Shown one piece after another: positions 1 to 9,356 of a stretch of 56,474 bases of DNA (position 1 is its first letter; each line of letters begins with the position of its first letter). The stretch comes from Cytobacillus stercorigallinarum (GTDB lineage Bacteria > Bacillota > Bacilli > Bacillales > Cytobacillaceae). The notes under the pieces are model-generated. The model saw only the letters and a program-made list of their open reading frames with translations. It made no database searches and was not told where the DNA came from. Both the position numbers and the translations under genes were made by a program. The stretch is from NCBI RefSeq assembly GCF_014836495.1, contig NZ_JACSQT010000016.1, positions 1-56,474 on the forward strand, written 5' to 3'.

Positions 1-30
1 TCTTCCATCCTCAACGTGTTTTGATAACAT
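1..30 (-). CDS. possible 5' end of an unidentified gene running off the window
   Basis: On the minus strand an ATG at 30-28 follows a G-rich Shine-Dalgarno (GGGGG, seven bases before the ATG) and opens ten codons (MLSKHVEDGR) before the window ends. It lies just downstream of the threonine-operon terminator, which fits the start of an independent transcription unit. Ten residues are too few to name a product. Confidence 0.3.
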   Translation of the reverse strand, partial: MLSKHVEDGR

Positions 31-70
31 TTTATATCCCCCACATAAAATTGATTCCATTCAATTATAC

Positions 71-117
71 AAAAAAAACTTGTAGACGTGGTCTAATTCT
101 TAGACTTTGTCTACAAG
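71..117 (-). terminator. intrinsic terminator of the hom-thrC-thrB operon
   Basis: Arms CTTGTAGAC (79-87) and GTCTACAAG (109-117) enclose an inner TCTAA/TTAGA stem. On the minus strand the hairpin is followed by eight T residues. It lies 12 bases past the thrB stop. A second perfect hairpin, AGCGATGTCA/TGACATCGCT at 122-143, overlaps the last thrB codons and carries a T-rich tail in the plus direction, so the pair could stop transcription both ways. Confidence 0.85.
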
Positions 118-128
118 CTGAAGCGATG

Positions 129-1061
129 TCACATGACATCGCTTTTTATTTTTGAATCATTTTCTTTATAAACGCGACTACCGATTAGATCCATTTGCAA
201 TGGAACTACTTGCATTCCATGTAAACCTGCACTCAAATGCGTTGCTAGTTTTTGTCCTTCCCCATCACGAGCTAAACAAAATACAGTCGGTCCTGCGCCA
301 CTTAGGGCAACACCAAGTGCTCCATTCGCCATCGCAACTTTTTCTACTCCTTCAAGCTCCGGTACAATTTCCTTACGATAAGGTTGATGATAAAGATCTT
401 TCATCATCATTTGGCCTGCTTGTTCATAATTCCCACTAATAAGTGAAGCAATAAACACATTGCCAACTGCCCCTGCATGCACAGCCTGCTTATAAGAAAG
501 TTCCGTTGGCAATACTTGGCGCGATTTCTTCGTTAATAATTCAGATGTTGGGATACAAGCGACAAAATCAACTTGAAGGTGATATAGTGATAAAGCATCT
601 ACACCATCATCTGTTTGACTACCGATGAGCAATCCTCCAAGTAGGGAAGCACCAACATTATCAGGGTGTCCTTCTATTTCGGTTGCCCATTCGAGTTTTT
701 GTTGTTTTGTTAATTGTAAATCACATAATGTATCAGCAAGTTCGATTCCCGCCACAATCGCTGCCGCACTTGAACCTAACCCTCTAGCAATGGGGATATC
801 ACTGCTCACCGTTAACCGACACGGCGGGCATTCCTGATTGTATTTCTTTGCTGTTTGCATAGCCACTTGAATAATATAATTCCGCTCATCTGTTGGAAAA
901 GTCATCAATCCTTCTGAAAGAGGAATGACTTCCCATTGATCATGGGTTGTTACCTCGAGTCGCAAATACAAATTGAGAGCCAAACCAATGGAATCAAAGC
1001 CTGGCCCTAAATTTGCTGTACTAGCAGGTACTTCAATGACGAGCATTTCACCTGCCATCAT
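129..1061 (-). CDS. thrB: homoserine kinase
   Basis: Phosphorylates L-homoserine to O-phosphohomoserine with ATP, the penultimate step of threonine synthesis, in the cytoplasm. It is a GHMP kinase: an N-terminal block with [13 protein letters not shown] (11-23), the ATP-binding glycine/serine loop GLGSSAA at 94-100, and the C-terminal LSGAGPT motif near residue 255. At 310 residues it is full length. The first ATG overlaps the thrC stop as ATGA, which indicates translational coupling; a second Met lies three bases further in. It is the last gene of hom-thrC-thrB and is followed by a strong terminator. Confidence 0.95.
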   Translation of the reverse strand: MMAGEMLVIEVPASTANLGPGFDSIGLALNLYLRLEVTTHDQWEVIPLSEGLMTFPTDERNYIIQVAMQTAKKYNQECPPCRLTVSSDIPIARGLGSSAAAIVAGIELADTLCDLQLTKQQKLEWATEIEGHPDNVGASLLGGLLIGSQTDDGVDALSLYHLQVDFVACIPTSELLTKKSRQVLPTELSYKQAVHAGAVGNVFIASLISGNYEQAGQMMMKDLYHQPYRKEIVPELEGVEKVAMANGALGVALSGAGPTVFCLARDGEGQKLATHLSAGLHGMQVVPLQMDLIGSRVYKENDSKIKSDVM

Positions 1062-2122
1062 ACGTGGACAACTCCCTTAATATGCGCTGCCACAGCTTGC
1101 TCATCATTTGGCAATTTCACAGGTTGAATAGGACTCGCATCAATCGCCGTATTCGGATCTTTCAATCCATTTCCAGTTAAAACTGCTACTACTTTTGTTT
1201 GATGCTTAATTTCTCCATTACGTAATTGCTTATATACACCTGCTAGAGAGGCACATGATGCCGGTTCAGCAAAAATCCCCTCTGATGAAGCTAATTTTCT
1301 ATACATACAAAGAATTTCTTCGTCACTGACTTCATCAATTTTACCTTGCGATTCTTTCGCTGCATTCACCGCTAAATCCCAGCTTGCTGGATTACCGATG
1401 CGGATAGCGGTAGCAACTGTTTCAGGGTTTTCAAAAACCCGATTATGAACAATGGCTGCTGCTCCTTCTGCTTCAAATCCATGCATTTTTGGTAGGCCTG
1501 TTTGTTTTGCTTGATGATATTCTTTAAACCCTTTCCAGTAAGCGCTAATATTGCCCGCGTTTCCAACTGGTAAAGCGAGAATATCTGGCGCCATTCCACC
1601 TAGCTGATCACAAATTTCAAATGCAGCTGTTTTTTGCCCCTCAAGACGATAAGGGTTTACAGAGTTTACCAATGTAATAGCTTCTGTTTCACTAATTCTT
1701 CTAACCATTGACAATGCTTGATCAAAATTCCCTTCAATCGAAACCACTTCTGCCCCGTACATGACTGCCTGTGCTAATTTACCCATAGCGATTTTACCTT
1801 CAGGAATCACGACAATACATCTTAAACCAGATCTCGCTGCATACGCTGCTGCTGCTGCAGAAGTATTACCTGTCGATGCACAAATAATCGCTTCGCTTCC
1901 AGCTTCTTTCGCTTTAGCTACTGCCATCACCATACCGCGGTCTTTAAATGAGCCTGTTGGGTTCGCTCCTTCTGTTTTCACATATAAATCAATTCCCCAT
2001 TCTCTTGAAAGGTTATCTAACCGAATTAAAGGCGTGTTGCCTTCATTTAATGTGAGCATCGGAGTATTTTCAGTTATTGGTAAAAATTCTTTATATGATT
2101 GTAATAAGCCTTCCCATCTCAT
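1058..2122 (-). CDS. thrC: threonine synthase
   Basis: Converts O-phosphohomoserine to L-threonine with pyridoxal phosphate. The PLP lysine is in the SFKDRG motif (K60), and the phosphate-binding STGNTSAA segment follows near residue 84. At 354 residues it is the short Bacillus-type enzyme without the long N-terminal extension of the E. coli form. Its start overlaps the hom stop and its stop overlaps the thrB start, each as ATGA, so the three proteins are almost certainly translated from one coupled message. Confidence 0.95.
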   Translation of the reverse strand: MRWEGLLQSYKEFLPITENTPMLTLNEGNTPLIRLDNLSREWGIDLYVKTEGANPTGSFKDRGMVMAVAKAKEAGSEAIICASTGNTSAAAAAYAARSGLRCIVVIPEGKIAMGKLAQAVMYGAEVVSIEGNFDQALSMVRRISETEAITLVNSVNPYRLEGQKTAAFEICDQLGGMAPDILALPVGNAGNISAYWKGFKEYHQAKQTGLPKMHGFEAEGAAAIVHNRVFENPETVATAIRIGNPASWDLAVNAAKESQGKIDEVSDEEILCMYRKLASSEGIFAEPASCASLAGVYKQLRNGEIKHQTKVVAVLTGNGLKDPNTAIDASPIQPVKLPNDEQAVAAHIKGVVHV

Positions 2123-3417
2123 CGTTTGGCTCCTCCTTCTACACGATACGAACTTTTAATTTCTTTTACTGCCTCTAAGTCTCTTAAATGATGCATAATA
2201 TTTTCATAGTCTTCTAACGATGCTTGGTGTGTAACAACAACAATTTCTGCTAGCTCTTTCTCTTTAACCGGTACTTGAAGAATCTTCTCGAAACTCACAC
2301 CTCTTTGCGAGAAAACATTTGTGATATTAGCGAAAACACCGACTTCATCACTTACATGTAAACGCAGGAAGTATTTCGCAAAAATTTCGTTATCGTCTTT
2401 TAATTTCTTCTCAAACTGTGGAACTGCCGCACTTCTTCCATTGACTCCTAATCGCATATTCTTCATAACCGCAACTAAGTCTGAAACAACAGCTGTTGCT
2501 GTAGGTAAGCTCCCCGCACCAGGTCCATAAAACATTGTTTCACCAACTGCCTCACCATACACATATACGGCGTTATATTCATCTTGTACACCCGCAAGTG
2601 GATGGGTTTCTGCCAACATCGTCGGTTGTACACTCACTTCCACTTTTTCGCCTTCTCGGTGAGCGATTCCAATTAATTTCATTGAATAGCCGAGTTGTTT
2701 CGCATATTGTAAATCTTCTTCTGTTATTTCTGTAATCCCGTTAACTTTCACATCATCTAAATCAATATTCATAGAAAAGCCTAATGTCGATAAGATGGCC
2801 ATCTTTCTAGCTGCATCCAATCCTTCTACATCAGCAGTAGGATCACTTTCTGCATAACCAAGTGCTTGTGCTTCTTTTAGAACCTCTTCGTAAGCACTGC
2901 CCTCTTTACTCATTTTTGTCAAAATAAAGTTTGTCGTGCCGTTAACAATGCCCATCATTTTCGTAATACGGTCTGATGCTAAACCATCTACTAGCCCTCT
3001 TAAAATAGGAATACCACCAGCTACACTTGCTTCATAAAATAAGTCACATTGATTCTCCGAAGCGGATTGTAATAATTCCGGCCCATAAACCGCCATTAAA
3101 TCCTTATTAGCTGTCACAATATGCTTATGATGATTGATTGCTTCTTGGAGATATTCCTTCGTTTTCTCTAGTCCGCCCATCACTTCGATGACTACATCTA
3201 TATTATCGTTCTTTAAGATATCATCAGGGTTCGCTGTAAGTAAATCTGGGTTTATTTCTACCTCTCGCTGTTTATCTAACTCTCTCACCAGAATTTTACT
3301 CACCTTTACCGGGCATCCAATTTGATGCATAAGCTTATCCTGGTTTCTTTCAATGATTTTTACCACACCTGAACCTACTGTGCCCAAACCTAATAAACCG
3401 ATCGAGATTGCTTCCAT
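2119..3417 (-). CDS. hom: homoserine dehydrogenase
   Basis: Reduces aspartate semialdehyde to homoserine with NAD(P)H, the branch point to threonine and methionine. The sequence shows a Rossmann loop GLGTVGSG (10-17), the TANKDL segment with the catalytic lysine (K105), and a C-terminal ACT domain (about 355-430) that in this family senses threonine. Its 432 residues match the B. subtilis enzyme. A GAGGGGG Shine-Dalgarno precedes the ATG. It is first in its operon, behind a near-consensus sigma-A promoter. No T-box or other riboswitch is visible in the short leader. Confidence 0.95.
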   Translation of the reverse strand: MEAISIGLLGLGTVGSGVVKIIERNQDKLMHQIGCPVKVSKILVRELDKQREVEINPDLLTANPDDILKNDNIDVVIEVMGGLEKTKEYLQEAINHHKHIVTANKDLMAVYGPELLQSASENQCDLFYEASVAGGIPILRGLVDGLASDRITKMMGIVNGTTNFILTKMSKEGSAYEEVLKEAQALGYAESDPTADVEGLDAARKMAILSTLGFSMNIDLDDVKVNGITEITEEDLQYAKQLGYSMKLIGIAHREGEKVEVSVQPTMLAETHPLAGVQDEYNAVYVYGEAVGETMFYGPGAGSLPTATAVVSDLVAVMKNMRLGVNGRSAAVPQFEKKLKDDNEIFAKYFLRLHVSDEVGVFANITNVFSQRGVSFEKILQVPVKEKELAEIVVVTHQASLEDYENIMHHLRDLEAVKEIKSSYRVEGGAKR

Positions 3418-3474
3418 TTCCGTTCCCCCTCAGATTGTTCTTATAGAAAGTACATTTGTATTTGTATAGTAGAC

Positions 3475-3503
3475 ATTATAGACCTGTTTCTTGTCTTTGA
3501 CAA
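3475..3503 (-). promoter_or_regulatory. sigma-A promoter of the hom-thrC-thrB operon
   Basis: Read on the minus strand: -35 TTGTCA (3503-3498), 17-base spacer, -10 TATAAT (3480-3475), about 58 bases upstream of the hom ATG. Only one -35 base departs from consensus. The leader would be about 50 nt, too short for a T-box. Confidence 0.8.
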
Positions 3504-3547
3504 TAGGAGAAAGTAGTTTTTATCTATTTTTCTATGAACGCTTGAAG

Positions 3548-3582
3548 ACAAAAAAGACATTTCCATAAAATCTGAAAATGTC
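3548..3582 (-). terminator. terminator-like hairpin upstream of hom
   Basis: Minus-strand GACATTT/AAATGTC arms (3556-3562 and 3576-3582) are followed by TTTTTT. It may end transcription from the dehydrogenase gene (3831-4793), or from a small decayed gene between the two, before the hom promoter. Confidence 0.5.
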
Positions 3583-3830
3583 TTCACCCTGCTTATTCTT
3601 TATTTTTTTCACAAAAATAACTATACACTCAACAAGTGTCATGATAATAAGTGATATACCAAATAAGGTTTGCTCTTCATAATGTATCGTTTTTTTCTCA
3701 TTTTTTTTAAAATAATGATGAAAAGAAATGTGCTTGGATATTTATTAAGGAAATCATTCGGATAAAACATAAACTAGAATACTTATGTCCCAACCTCTTT
3801 AACTTTTCTCGATTCATCCAATATGGTTGA
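3583..3830. other. AT-rich gene-free stretch with a possible relic reading frame
   Basis: No intact gene is seen. On the minus strand an ATG at 3701 is followed within 20 bases by an A7 run. After a one-base shift there, a frame with a hydrophobic segment runs to a stop at 3532. No convincing Shine-Dalgarno is present, so it is treated as a possible relic only. Confidence 0.3.
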
Positions 3831-4793
3831 TTATTTTACTGGTGTAAGTGGGGCCTCACCTGAAAATACTCGGTCAATGTTCTGTACGCATAATTCCATC
3901 ATTTTATATCTTGTTTCAGTTGTTGCACTTCCAATATGAGGCAATGCGACTACTTGTTTTAATTGTAATAGAGGATGATCTCCTGAGATTGGTTCTTCTG
4001 CGAACACATCTAATCCAGCTCCCGCAATTTCACCCTCTACTAAGGCTATGTAGAGATCATCTTCATTGACTACTGGTCCACGTGAGGCATTAACAAAAAT
4101 AGCTGAAGATTTCATTTGCTGAAAGACTTCTTTTGTGAAAAGATTTCTTGTTTCATTTGTTAAAGGCGTTAAGCAGACGATAAAGTCAGATTGACTGACA
4201 AGTTCTTCAAATGAAACATACTGAGCATGAAGTTCTTCTTCCACTCTCTTTTTCCTAGAACGATTATAATATAGGATATGCATATCAAATCCTTTTGCCC
4301 GTTTAGCAACCACTTCACCAATACTCCCCATTCCAACAATTCCAATGGTTTTCCTATGGACGTCATGTCCAGCTAATAGCAGAGGGCTCCAGCTTTTCCA
4401 CTGACTATTTTTCACATATTCTGCTGCCTCAATCATTCTTCTAGCCGTTGCTAATAATAGTGAAAAAGTCAGATCTGCTGTTGATTCTGTTAGGACATCA
4501 GGTGTATTGGTGATTGTGACATTCGCACGCTCTGCCGCGTGAATATCGATATTGTCATAACCAACTGCCATATTGGCGACAATCTTTAACTCGGGGGCAT
4601 ATTGAAATAATTCCTCATCGACTTTTTCTGATAACATTGTCATTAAGCCTTCTGCATCTTTCACCTTATCGAGTAAAACATGACGAGGAATCACTACATC
4701 CTCCTTGTCCCACATCTCAACATCGTATTTCGCTTGTAATGGCTCAATGATCTCATTTGGAAGTTTCCTTGTAATAAACAATTTCTTACCCAT
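3831..4793 (-). CDS. D-isomer 2-hydroxyacid dehydrogenase (glyoxylate/hydroxypyruvate reductase type)
   Basis: A predicted NAD(P)H-dependent reductase of a 2-keto acid such as glyoxylate or hydroxypyruvate. From the chosen start it has 320 residues, with the dinucleotide loop GMGSIG at 154-159, the catalytic arginine in NASRGP (about 238), an acid in the VFAEEP segment and the catalytic histidine in LPHIGSAT (about 285). The start at 4793 is preferred over the ATG at 4811 because GGTGAG lies seven bases ahead of it. It appears monocistronic. The exact substrate cannot be read from the sequence; phosphoglycerate dehydrogenase is unlikely because there is no C-terminal ACT domain. Confidence 0.85.
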   Translation of the reverse strand: MGKKLFITRKLPNEIIEPLQAKYDVEMWDKEDVVIPRHVLLDKVKDAEGLMTMLSEKVDEELFQYAPELKIVANMAVGYDNIDIHAAERANVTITNTPDVLTESTADLTFSLLLATARRMIEAAEYVKNSQWKSWSPLLLAGHDVHRKTIGIVGMGSIGEVVAKRAKGFDMHILYYNRSRKKRVEEELHAQYVSFEELVSQSDFIVCLTPLTNETRNLFTKEVFQQMKSSAIFVNASRGPVVNEDDLYIALVEGEIAGAGLDVFAEEPISGDHPLLQLKQVVALPHIGSATTETRYKMMELCVQNIDRVFSGEAPLTPVK

Positions 4794-4868
4794 TCTCTCA
4801 CCACTTCCCATTTTCTTTTCATTATAGGCAATTTTTTCATTTGGTGGAAGTGATTTTCTTGGTAAGAA

Positions 4869-4899
4869 AGCACGATCCAGCTTGAACTTGGCTCGTGCT
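4869..4899 (-). terminator. weak terminator-like hairpin downstream of yutH
   Basis: AGCACGA/TCGTGCT arms with an imperfect inner CCA/TGG pairing, followed on the minus strand by TTTCTTACC. It lies between yutH and the dehydrogenase. The T tract is poor, so termination would be partial. Confidence 0.35.
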
Positions 4900-5036
4900 T
4901 ATAAATGGTTGATCTTTAGCTTTAGGTGAAAACTCATCTTAATTGCTACATTATTGGAATGAAGGTGTGCTGATTTCAGATTTCCCCACCCTTTCCAAAC
5001 TTTTTGACTGATGAAGTGTACAAATATAAAATTTAT

Positions 5037-6056
5037 TTATTTCGATTCCAGCCATTCAGGCATTGGAATATACCATTGTTTAGCTACTTCCTGATGGTTG
5101 ACGATTTCAAAAAACCGCGAGATGAATTGTTCGTATTCTGGCGATTGATGTAAATACTTTTCTAATTTTTCCTTCAAAATATTCCGTTCTTGTTCTGTTT
5201 GTGCACCATAATAGCTTTCAATGCATTCAAAGTAATGAAGCGGGAACATCATTCTCGCATAATATAACCGCCATGAAAAACTTGATAACGGACTGATCGA
5301 TTCATATTCTTCAACAAACTTTCTTACGTCTGGTTGATAGGTTTTTATATTCTTGAAGTACTTCTCTCTCGTCCATTCGGCTAAATCTCTTGTGGCATGG
5401 TCAAATACCCAATCAAAAGGGTTTTTCACATAATATTGTTCTCCCCATGTACGATTAGAAAATCTTTCATGGCAGACAGTGCCAGTATCAGTCATCATCG
5501 GTTCATCATCAAATTCCGTATCCACAATATATTGAATCGCATTTTCAGCCATTCCCATGTAATAAGGAAATGATTCTAAAAATAGGCGGTCAAATTCACT
5601 TTCTCCATCAAATTGAAATACCATATCATTCCATACCTTTTCCATTTGATCGAGTCTTGTTTCCCACAGTGTTTTCCATTGACCGATTCGACTTGTTTGT
5701 TCCACTGCAAAATTAACCGTTCTCCCACGAAAGTGGAATTTTGCCAACTTCCTGCCGAAATGCCCTTCTTTTCTTGGCTGTAAACGTTGATTACTTAAAA
5801 CTGCATATCTCGCTTCCTCCCACTCAGTATAAGGCTTTCCTTCTGTTGTTTTTTTAAATCCAGCAATATTCTTATCCCCACTCATTCTTAAATGCTCTGC
5901 AATTTGATCCAGTTCAGTTAGCGCCTCTTCTTTTAAATGATTAGCAGGGACTAATATATACACTTCATTTTGTGATTTACAAGCATTATAATGATCAAAC
6001 CGAAACTCTTCTTCTGCCTGAATATTATATTTTTCCTTGAGTAAACGTCTTAACAT
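5037..6056 (-). CDS. yutH: spore coat-associated protein YutH
   Basis: The 339-residue protein matches the YutH family, known from Bacillus as a spore-coat component with a divergent aminoglycoside-phosphotransferase/kinase-like fold. N-terminal MLRRLLKEKYNIQ and tryptophan-rich central stretches are typical; I see no complete kinase catalytic loop, consistent with a structural role. Good Shine-Dalgarno GGGGG nine bases before the ATG. Position between hom and yutG matches B. subtilis. Sporulation-specific regulation is expected, but no clear sigma-E or sigma-K promoter was identified. Confidence 0.8.
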   Translation of the reverse strand: MLRRLLKEKYNIQAEEEFRFDHYNACKSQNEVYILVPANHLKEEALTELDQIAEHLRMSGDKNIAGFKKTTEGKPYTEWEEARYAVLSNQRLQPRKEGHFGRKLAKFHFRGRTVNFAVEQTSRIGQWKTLWETRLDQMEKVWNDMVFQFDGESEFDRLFLESFPYYMGMAENAIQYIVDTEFDDEPMMTDTGTVCHERFSNRTWGEQYYVKNPFDWVFDHATRDLAEWTREKYFKNIKTYQPDVRKFVEEYESISPLSSFSWRLYYARMMFPLHYFECIESYYGAQTEQERNILKEKLEKYLHQSPEYEQFISRFFEIVNHQEVAKQWYIPMPEWLESK

Positions 6057-6242
6057 TCGTCATAACCCCCTTTTAATCAAGCTAAATAGATGCATTTTAT
6101 TCAAATATATGAAAAAATAGCTAAAACTTGTTGATTTATTTTTAGGGGATATGATGGTTTGAAAGTTCGCAAGCTATCATTACTATCATATAGTAGTAAA
6201 GAGCAGCATAAAGCGAATAAAATTATAGAAAAAGGTGAACTC

Positions 6243-6743
6243 ATGAGTGAAGAAAAAGCAATTACTTTAACAGAGAAAACAGCAAGGAAATGGCTCAAAG
6301 AAAGAGGAGTAGAGATTGTTGATATTGCTGAGTTAGTGTATTTTCTTCAAGAGAAATATCATCAAAACTTGAAAATAGAAACGTGTATCGACAATGTAGA
6401 AAGAGTATTATCCAAACGTGAAGTACAAAATGCCATTCTCACCGGTATTCAATTAGATATGCTTGCAGAAGAAAAGAAATTAATGGAGCCACTGCAATCA
6501 ATTATTGAAACAGACGAAGGATTATATGGGGTTGACGAAGTATTAGCGTTATCAATTGTAAATGTGTATGGTTCTATCGGCATGACGAATTTTGGTTATG
6601 TAGATAAATTAAAACCCGGTATTTTAGGGCCATTAAATGATAAAAACTCTGAAAGATGCCATACTTTTCTAGACGATATTGTTGGCGCCATTGCTGCAGC
6701 AGCCTCAAGCCGCCTTGCCCACCGTGCGCATCATGTAGAATAG
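6243..6743 (+). CDS. yutG: phosphatidylglycerophosphatase A-family protein (YutG)
   Basis: A PgpA-family protein of 166 residues, predicted to act in phosphatidylglycerol synthesis or related phosphate removal. The start at 6243 (MSEEKAIT) is chosen because AAAGGTGA stands directly before it; an upstream in-frame ATG at 6159 has no such signal and would add 28 unrelated residues. The central GVDEVLALSIVNVYG and FGYVDKLKPG segments are the family's conserved core. It lacks the hydrophobic spans of E. coli PgpA and so looks soluble or peripheral. It is transcribed divergently from yutH and convergently to yutF. Confidence 0.8.
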   Translation: MSEEKAITLTEKTARKWLKERGVEIVDIAELVYFLQEKYHQNLKIETCIDNVERVLSKREVQNAILTGIQLDMLAEEKKLMEPLQSIIETDEGLYGVDEVLALSIVNVYGSIGMTNFGYVDKLKPGILGPLNDKNSERCHTFLDDIVGAIAAAASSRLAHRAHHVE

Positions 6744-6841
6744 CTAGAAAAAATAATGGGACGTCACTTTATAGTGAGCCTGCTATTTTAATTTGCTCTC
6801 CTTTTTATTACCGATACCATTTTAAGCTTTACCAACAATAT

Positions 6842-6874
6842 AAAAAAACAGCAAGTACATTTTTCGTACTGCTG
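6842..6874 (-). terminator. intrinsic terminator of yutE-yutF
   Basis: Minus-strand arms CAGCAGTAC / GTACTTGCTG (one bulged base; 6849-6858 and 6866-6874) are followed by seven T residues. The hairpin sits 11 bases beyond the yutF stop. Confidence 0.75.
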
Positions 6875-6884
6875 CTCTTCATTC

Positions 6885-7652
6885 TTATAAGTATTCCCAC
6901 TGATTTAGTGTATCCACAACAAAGGTTGGTTGCTGCTCATAGCCTTTTAGTAGTTCTTTTGTTGTTACGCCTGTATGAACCAATAATGTGTCTATACCAG
7001 CATTCATTCCTGCCTTGATATCTGTATCATAGTTATCTCCAACCATCAATGTATGAGCTTTATCTGTGCCTAAAACTTTTAACGCTTGCTCCATAATGAT
7101 CGCTTCTGGCTTGCCAATAAATGTTGGGATAGTTTGCGTCGATACACTAATGACTGAGGTTAATGAGCCATTGCCAGGTAAAAGTCCTCTTTCAGTTGGG
7201 ATGGCAATATCTCCGTTTGTAGAGATAAAGGTAGCTCCATTTCGTACAGCCAAACAAGCCGTTGCAAGTTTCTCGTAATTGATATCACGATCAATCCCTG
7301 AAACAACATAATCGGCGTGCTCACCTGCAAATTGAAATCCCTTTTCTTCTAATGCCTGGCGAATCCCTTCTTCTCCGATCACAAATATAGAAGCTTCCGG
7401 ACTTCTTTGATAAATATAATTCGCCGTTGCCATACTCGTTGTAAATACTTTATCTTCTGTCGCCTCAATGCCAAAATTCTGTAATTTATCAGCAACTTGT
7501 TTCGGCGTTCTAGATGAATTATTTGTGACAAAAAGATAGGGAATGTCTCTTTCTTTTAACCCTTGTATAAAGGAAACGGCTTCATGAATTAACTGTTTTC
7601 CTTTGTACATCGTCCCATCTAAATCAATTAAATAACCTTTATATTTAGTCAT
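6885..7652 (-). CDS. yutF: NagD-family HAD phosphatase (YutF)
   Basis: A haloacid-dehalogenase phosphatase, likely acting on a small phosphorylated metabolite. Motif I is LIDLDGT near residue 9 with the nucleophile Asp, motif II is FVTNNSSR around 41-48, and the C-terminal MVGDNYDTDIKAG segment near 200 supplies the metal-binding acids. 255 residues is usual for the NagD/AraL type (C2 cap). AAGGGGG precedes the ATG. It follows yutE after 12 bases, so the two are probably cotranscribed. The physiological substrate is unknown. Confidence 0.88.
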   Translation of the reverse strand: MTKYKGYLIDLDGTMYKGKQLIHEAVSFIQGLKERDIPYLFVTNNSSRTPKQVADKLQNFGIEATEDKVFTTSMATANYIYQRSPEASIFVIGEEGIRQALEEKGFQFAGEHADYVVSGIDRDINYEKLATACLAVRNGATFISTNGDIAIPTERGLLPGNGSLTSVISVSTQTIPTFIGKPEAIIMEQALKVLGTDKAHTLMVGDNYDTDIKAGMNAGIDTLLVHTGVTTKELLKGYEQQPTFVVDTLNQWEYL

Positions 7653-7664
7653 TTAGGTTCCCCC

Positions 7665-8102
7665 TTAATTTCTAAAAGCTGATACAGGACCAAGTTCCTT
7701 TATTAAATAGTCTCTAACAACTGAAGGGAATTTTTCTAATTGAGCTAATTCTAATTGGAAGCTCTTGCTTAATTCATCATGTTGAATGCCTGTATAGCTT
7801 TGCACTAAAGGCTTTCGGTATGCAATAATCTTTTTATAGCTGATAGCCATTTCATGGTCAATGACTTTTTCATCTTCCAGAATATCAATAATATCCTCAT
7901 AACTACCTGGGTCCCTCATAATAAAGCCATCAATCATTGCATTTCCTACATCTAAGATCGCTTCAATGATCATATGGCTCAATCTTTCAAGCGCCAGTTT
8001 TTCTATATCCGAATGAAGTGCTGTATGTTTCCCTAATAGTGATAGTTGTTTTTCCAAATAAACAAGGATTTCTTCAATCTTTTCTCGATCAACAAAATAC
8101 AT
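7665..8102 (-). CDS. yutE: DUF86/HepT-like protein YutE
   Basis: A 145-residue all-helical protein of the DUF86 family, which includes the HepT RNase toxins. The start at 8102 is chosen over an upstream ATG because AAGGTGAGG lies immediately before it. HepT toxins carry R-x4-H-x-Y; here the equivalent segment is R96-KPLV-Q101-S-Y103, so the catalytic histidine is replaced by glutamine. No nucleotidyltransferase antitoxin (MntA type) is adjacent. A toxin role is therefore unlikely and the real function is unknown. It is cotranscribed with yutF. Confidence 0.8.
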   Translation of the reverse strand: MYFVDREKIEEILVYLEKQLSLLGKHTALHSDIEKLALERLSHMIIEAILDVGNAMIDGFIMRDPGSYEDIIDILEDEKVIDHEMAISYKKIIAYRKPLVQSYTGIQHDELSKSFQLELAQLEKFPSVVRDYLIKELGPVSAFRN

Positions 8103-8262
8103 GTCCCTCACCTTTCTCATCCCATACTTCCTATCTATTGTATCTCATTCATCACAATGAAGAAAGTTCTCCCTTATATGAGTATAAAATCAATTTCCTG
8201 TCCGATGAGATTTTGTTATGATAAATGTAGCATGGATAGTTAGAAAGGGGTCTATACGTTAA

Positions 8263-8529
8263 ATGACCGAGAGATTCTTTTTATATGATGACTTAGAAGA
8301 TACAAAAACACGCTTTGTTAGTTTTATGGGTGAAAATCAACGCTTTGATTTAGCGCTTGTACGTTCAGATCGGTATTATGGAAAACAACTCGTTCTTGAT
8401 ATTCAAGGAAGCCGCTTTGCAATTATTGGTACCGATGACCTTGAAGAAGAGGGTTATTTAGAACATGCTTTTCAACTAGAGTACGAAGATGCAGAAGAGT
8501 TAAGAGCCTTTTTATATGAGGTTATTTAA
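8263..8529 (+). CDS. DUF3055 (SAV0927-type) small protein
   Basis: An 88-residue acidic cytosolic protein recognised as DUF3055 by its start MTERFFLYDDLEDTKTR, the central YYGKQLVLDIQGSRFAIIG and the end ELRAFLYEVI. The family is conserved in Bacillales with no assigned function. AAAGGGG stands 12 bases before the ATG, slightly far. A TATGAT hexamer near 8215 could be a -10 box but its -35 is weak. Followed on the same strand by another small acidic protein. Confidence 0.8.
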   Translation: MTERFFLYDDLEDTKTRFVSFMGENQRFDLALVRSDRYYGKQLVLDIQGSRFAIIGTDDLEEEGYLEHAFQLEYEDAEELRAFLYEVI

Positions 8530-8620
8530 CTGATTGGATAAATTGATTGCTCCTGCAAATAATATCAAATGAGAGCGTAGTTAGGCTTTCATTTTTCTCA
8601 TATGATTAGGAGTGATACCA

Positions 8621-8878
8621 ATGGATCAAAACAAGAAATACTCGGATTTTGACAATGTTGAATCACAAAAGGAAAACCTCGCAGTGGAAGATCTACCTGA
8701 GGGCCCATATGGTTCACCAAGAGGGAAGCATACACCTGTTGAGAACAAGAGTTCAGAGTGGGAAGAAGGTCAACACCAATCTAGTGCATTTGTTTATGAA
8801 AACAGGGAACTTCATGCTGATATTCCTAGAGAAATGCCTGGAGCACACGATCCTCATTCAGAAGCTGAAAATGAGTAG
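8621..8878 (+). CDS. small conserved acidic cytosolic protein
   Basis: 85 residues from the ATG at 8621, chosen because TAGGAG lies eight bases upstream; an in-frame codon at 8612 has no ribosome site. It is rich in Glu, Asp, Gly and Pro, with segments EGPYGSPRGKHTPVENK and REMPGAHDPHSE, and has no membrane span or cysteine. I recognise it as a conserved uncharacterised Bacillaceae protein of probably disordered character. No function can be assigned. It shares a bidirectional terminator with yutD. Confidence 0.7.
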   Translation: MDQNKKYSDFDNVESQKENLAVEDLPEGPYGSPRGKHTPVENKSSEWEEGQHQSSAFVYENRELHADIPREMPGAHDPHSEAENE

Positions 8879-8890
8879 CTTATAGCAGAA

Positions 8891-8920
8891 AAAAGCTGGA
8901 CGATTTCCGTTCAGCTTTTT
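8891..8920. terminator. bidirectional terminator between an acidic small gene and yutD
   Basis: AAAAGCTGGACG / CGTTCAGCTTTTT hairpin (one G-T pair) flanked by A and T tracts. It serves the plus-strand gene ending at 8878 and the minus-strand yutD ending at 8921. Confidence 0.8.
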
Positions 8921-9196
8921 CTATTGCTTCACCCTTTTTACAACGAAATAAGGACAACCAAAATTACAGTATTCGTATAAATACTCTGTCAAAGTACTTA
9001 TTTTCGTATCATACGTCGCTTTTTGATTCTGATCATCAAAAAATCCTCTTAGTCTGAGTTGGCCGTAACCCCAGTCACCTACAATATAATCATAACGATT
9101 TAATATTTCACTATATCGGCCACGAAAAGCTTCTTCATTAAATCCGTCTCTCATATCTTCAATTACTTCATAACAAGCGTTTTGTATACAAACCAA
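8921..9196 (-). CDS. yutD: conserved protein YutD (DUF1027)
   Basis: A 91-residue protein with the highly conserved YutD core RYDYIVGDWGYGQLRL, followed by TKISTLTEYLYEYCNFGCPYF. Two cysteines in the last motif (CNFGC) could bind metal or form a disulfide. The start is TTG at 9196, supported by AAGAGGTGAG seven bases upstream; no ATG is available before the core. The protein ends sooner than some homologues. Function unknown. Confidence 0.82.
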   Translation of the reverse strand: MVCIQNACYEVIEDMRDGFNEEAFRGRYSEILNRYDYIVGDWGYGQLRLRGFFDDQNQKATYDTKISTLTEYLYEYCNFGCPYFVVKRVKQ

Positions 9197-9356
9197 TTGA
9201 TCTCACCTCTTTTTCATTGGCTCACTATATTTAAATTATAAAGAAAGTTAACGTCTATGTACAATCGTCCTATTTTAAATTATAACTGATTCACCATCAA
9301 TTACTAAGGAAAAAAACGAAAGAATCGGAAAAGATATTGTTAAGGGGGTGTTTCTG

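Noticed and set aside
3418..3474. T-box or other riboswitch ahead of hom
   Set aside because: The promoter leaves a leader of about 50 nt with no T-box sequence or stable fold.
7665..8102. HepT/MntA toxin-antitoxin module
   Set aside because: The catalytic histidine is missing and there is no nucleotidyltransferase gene next to it.
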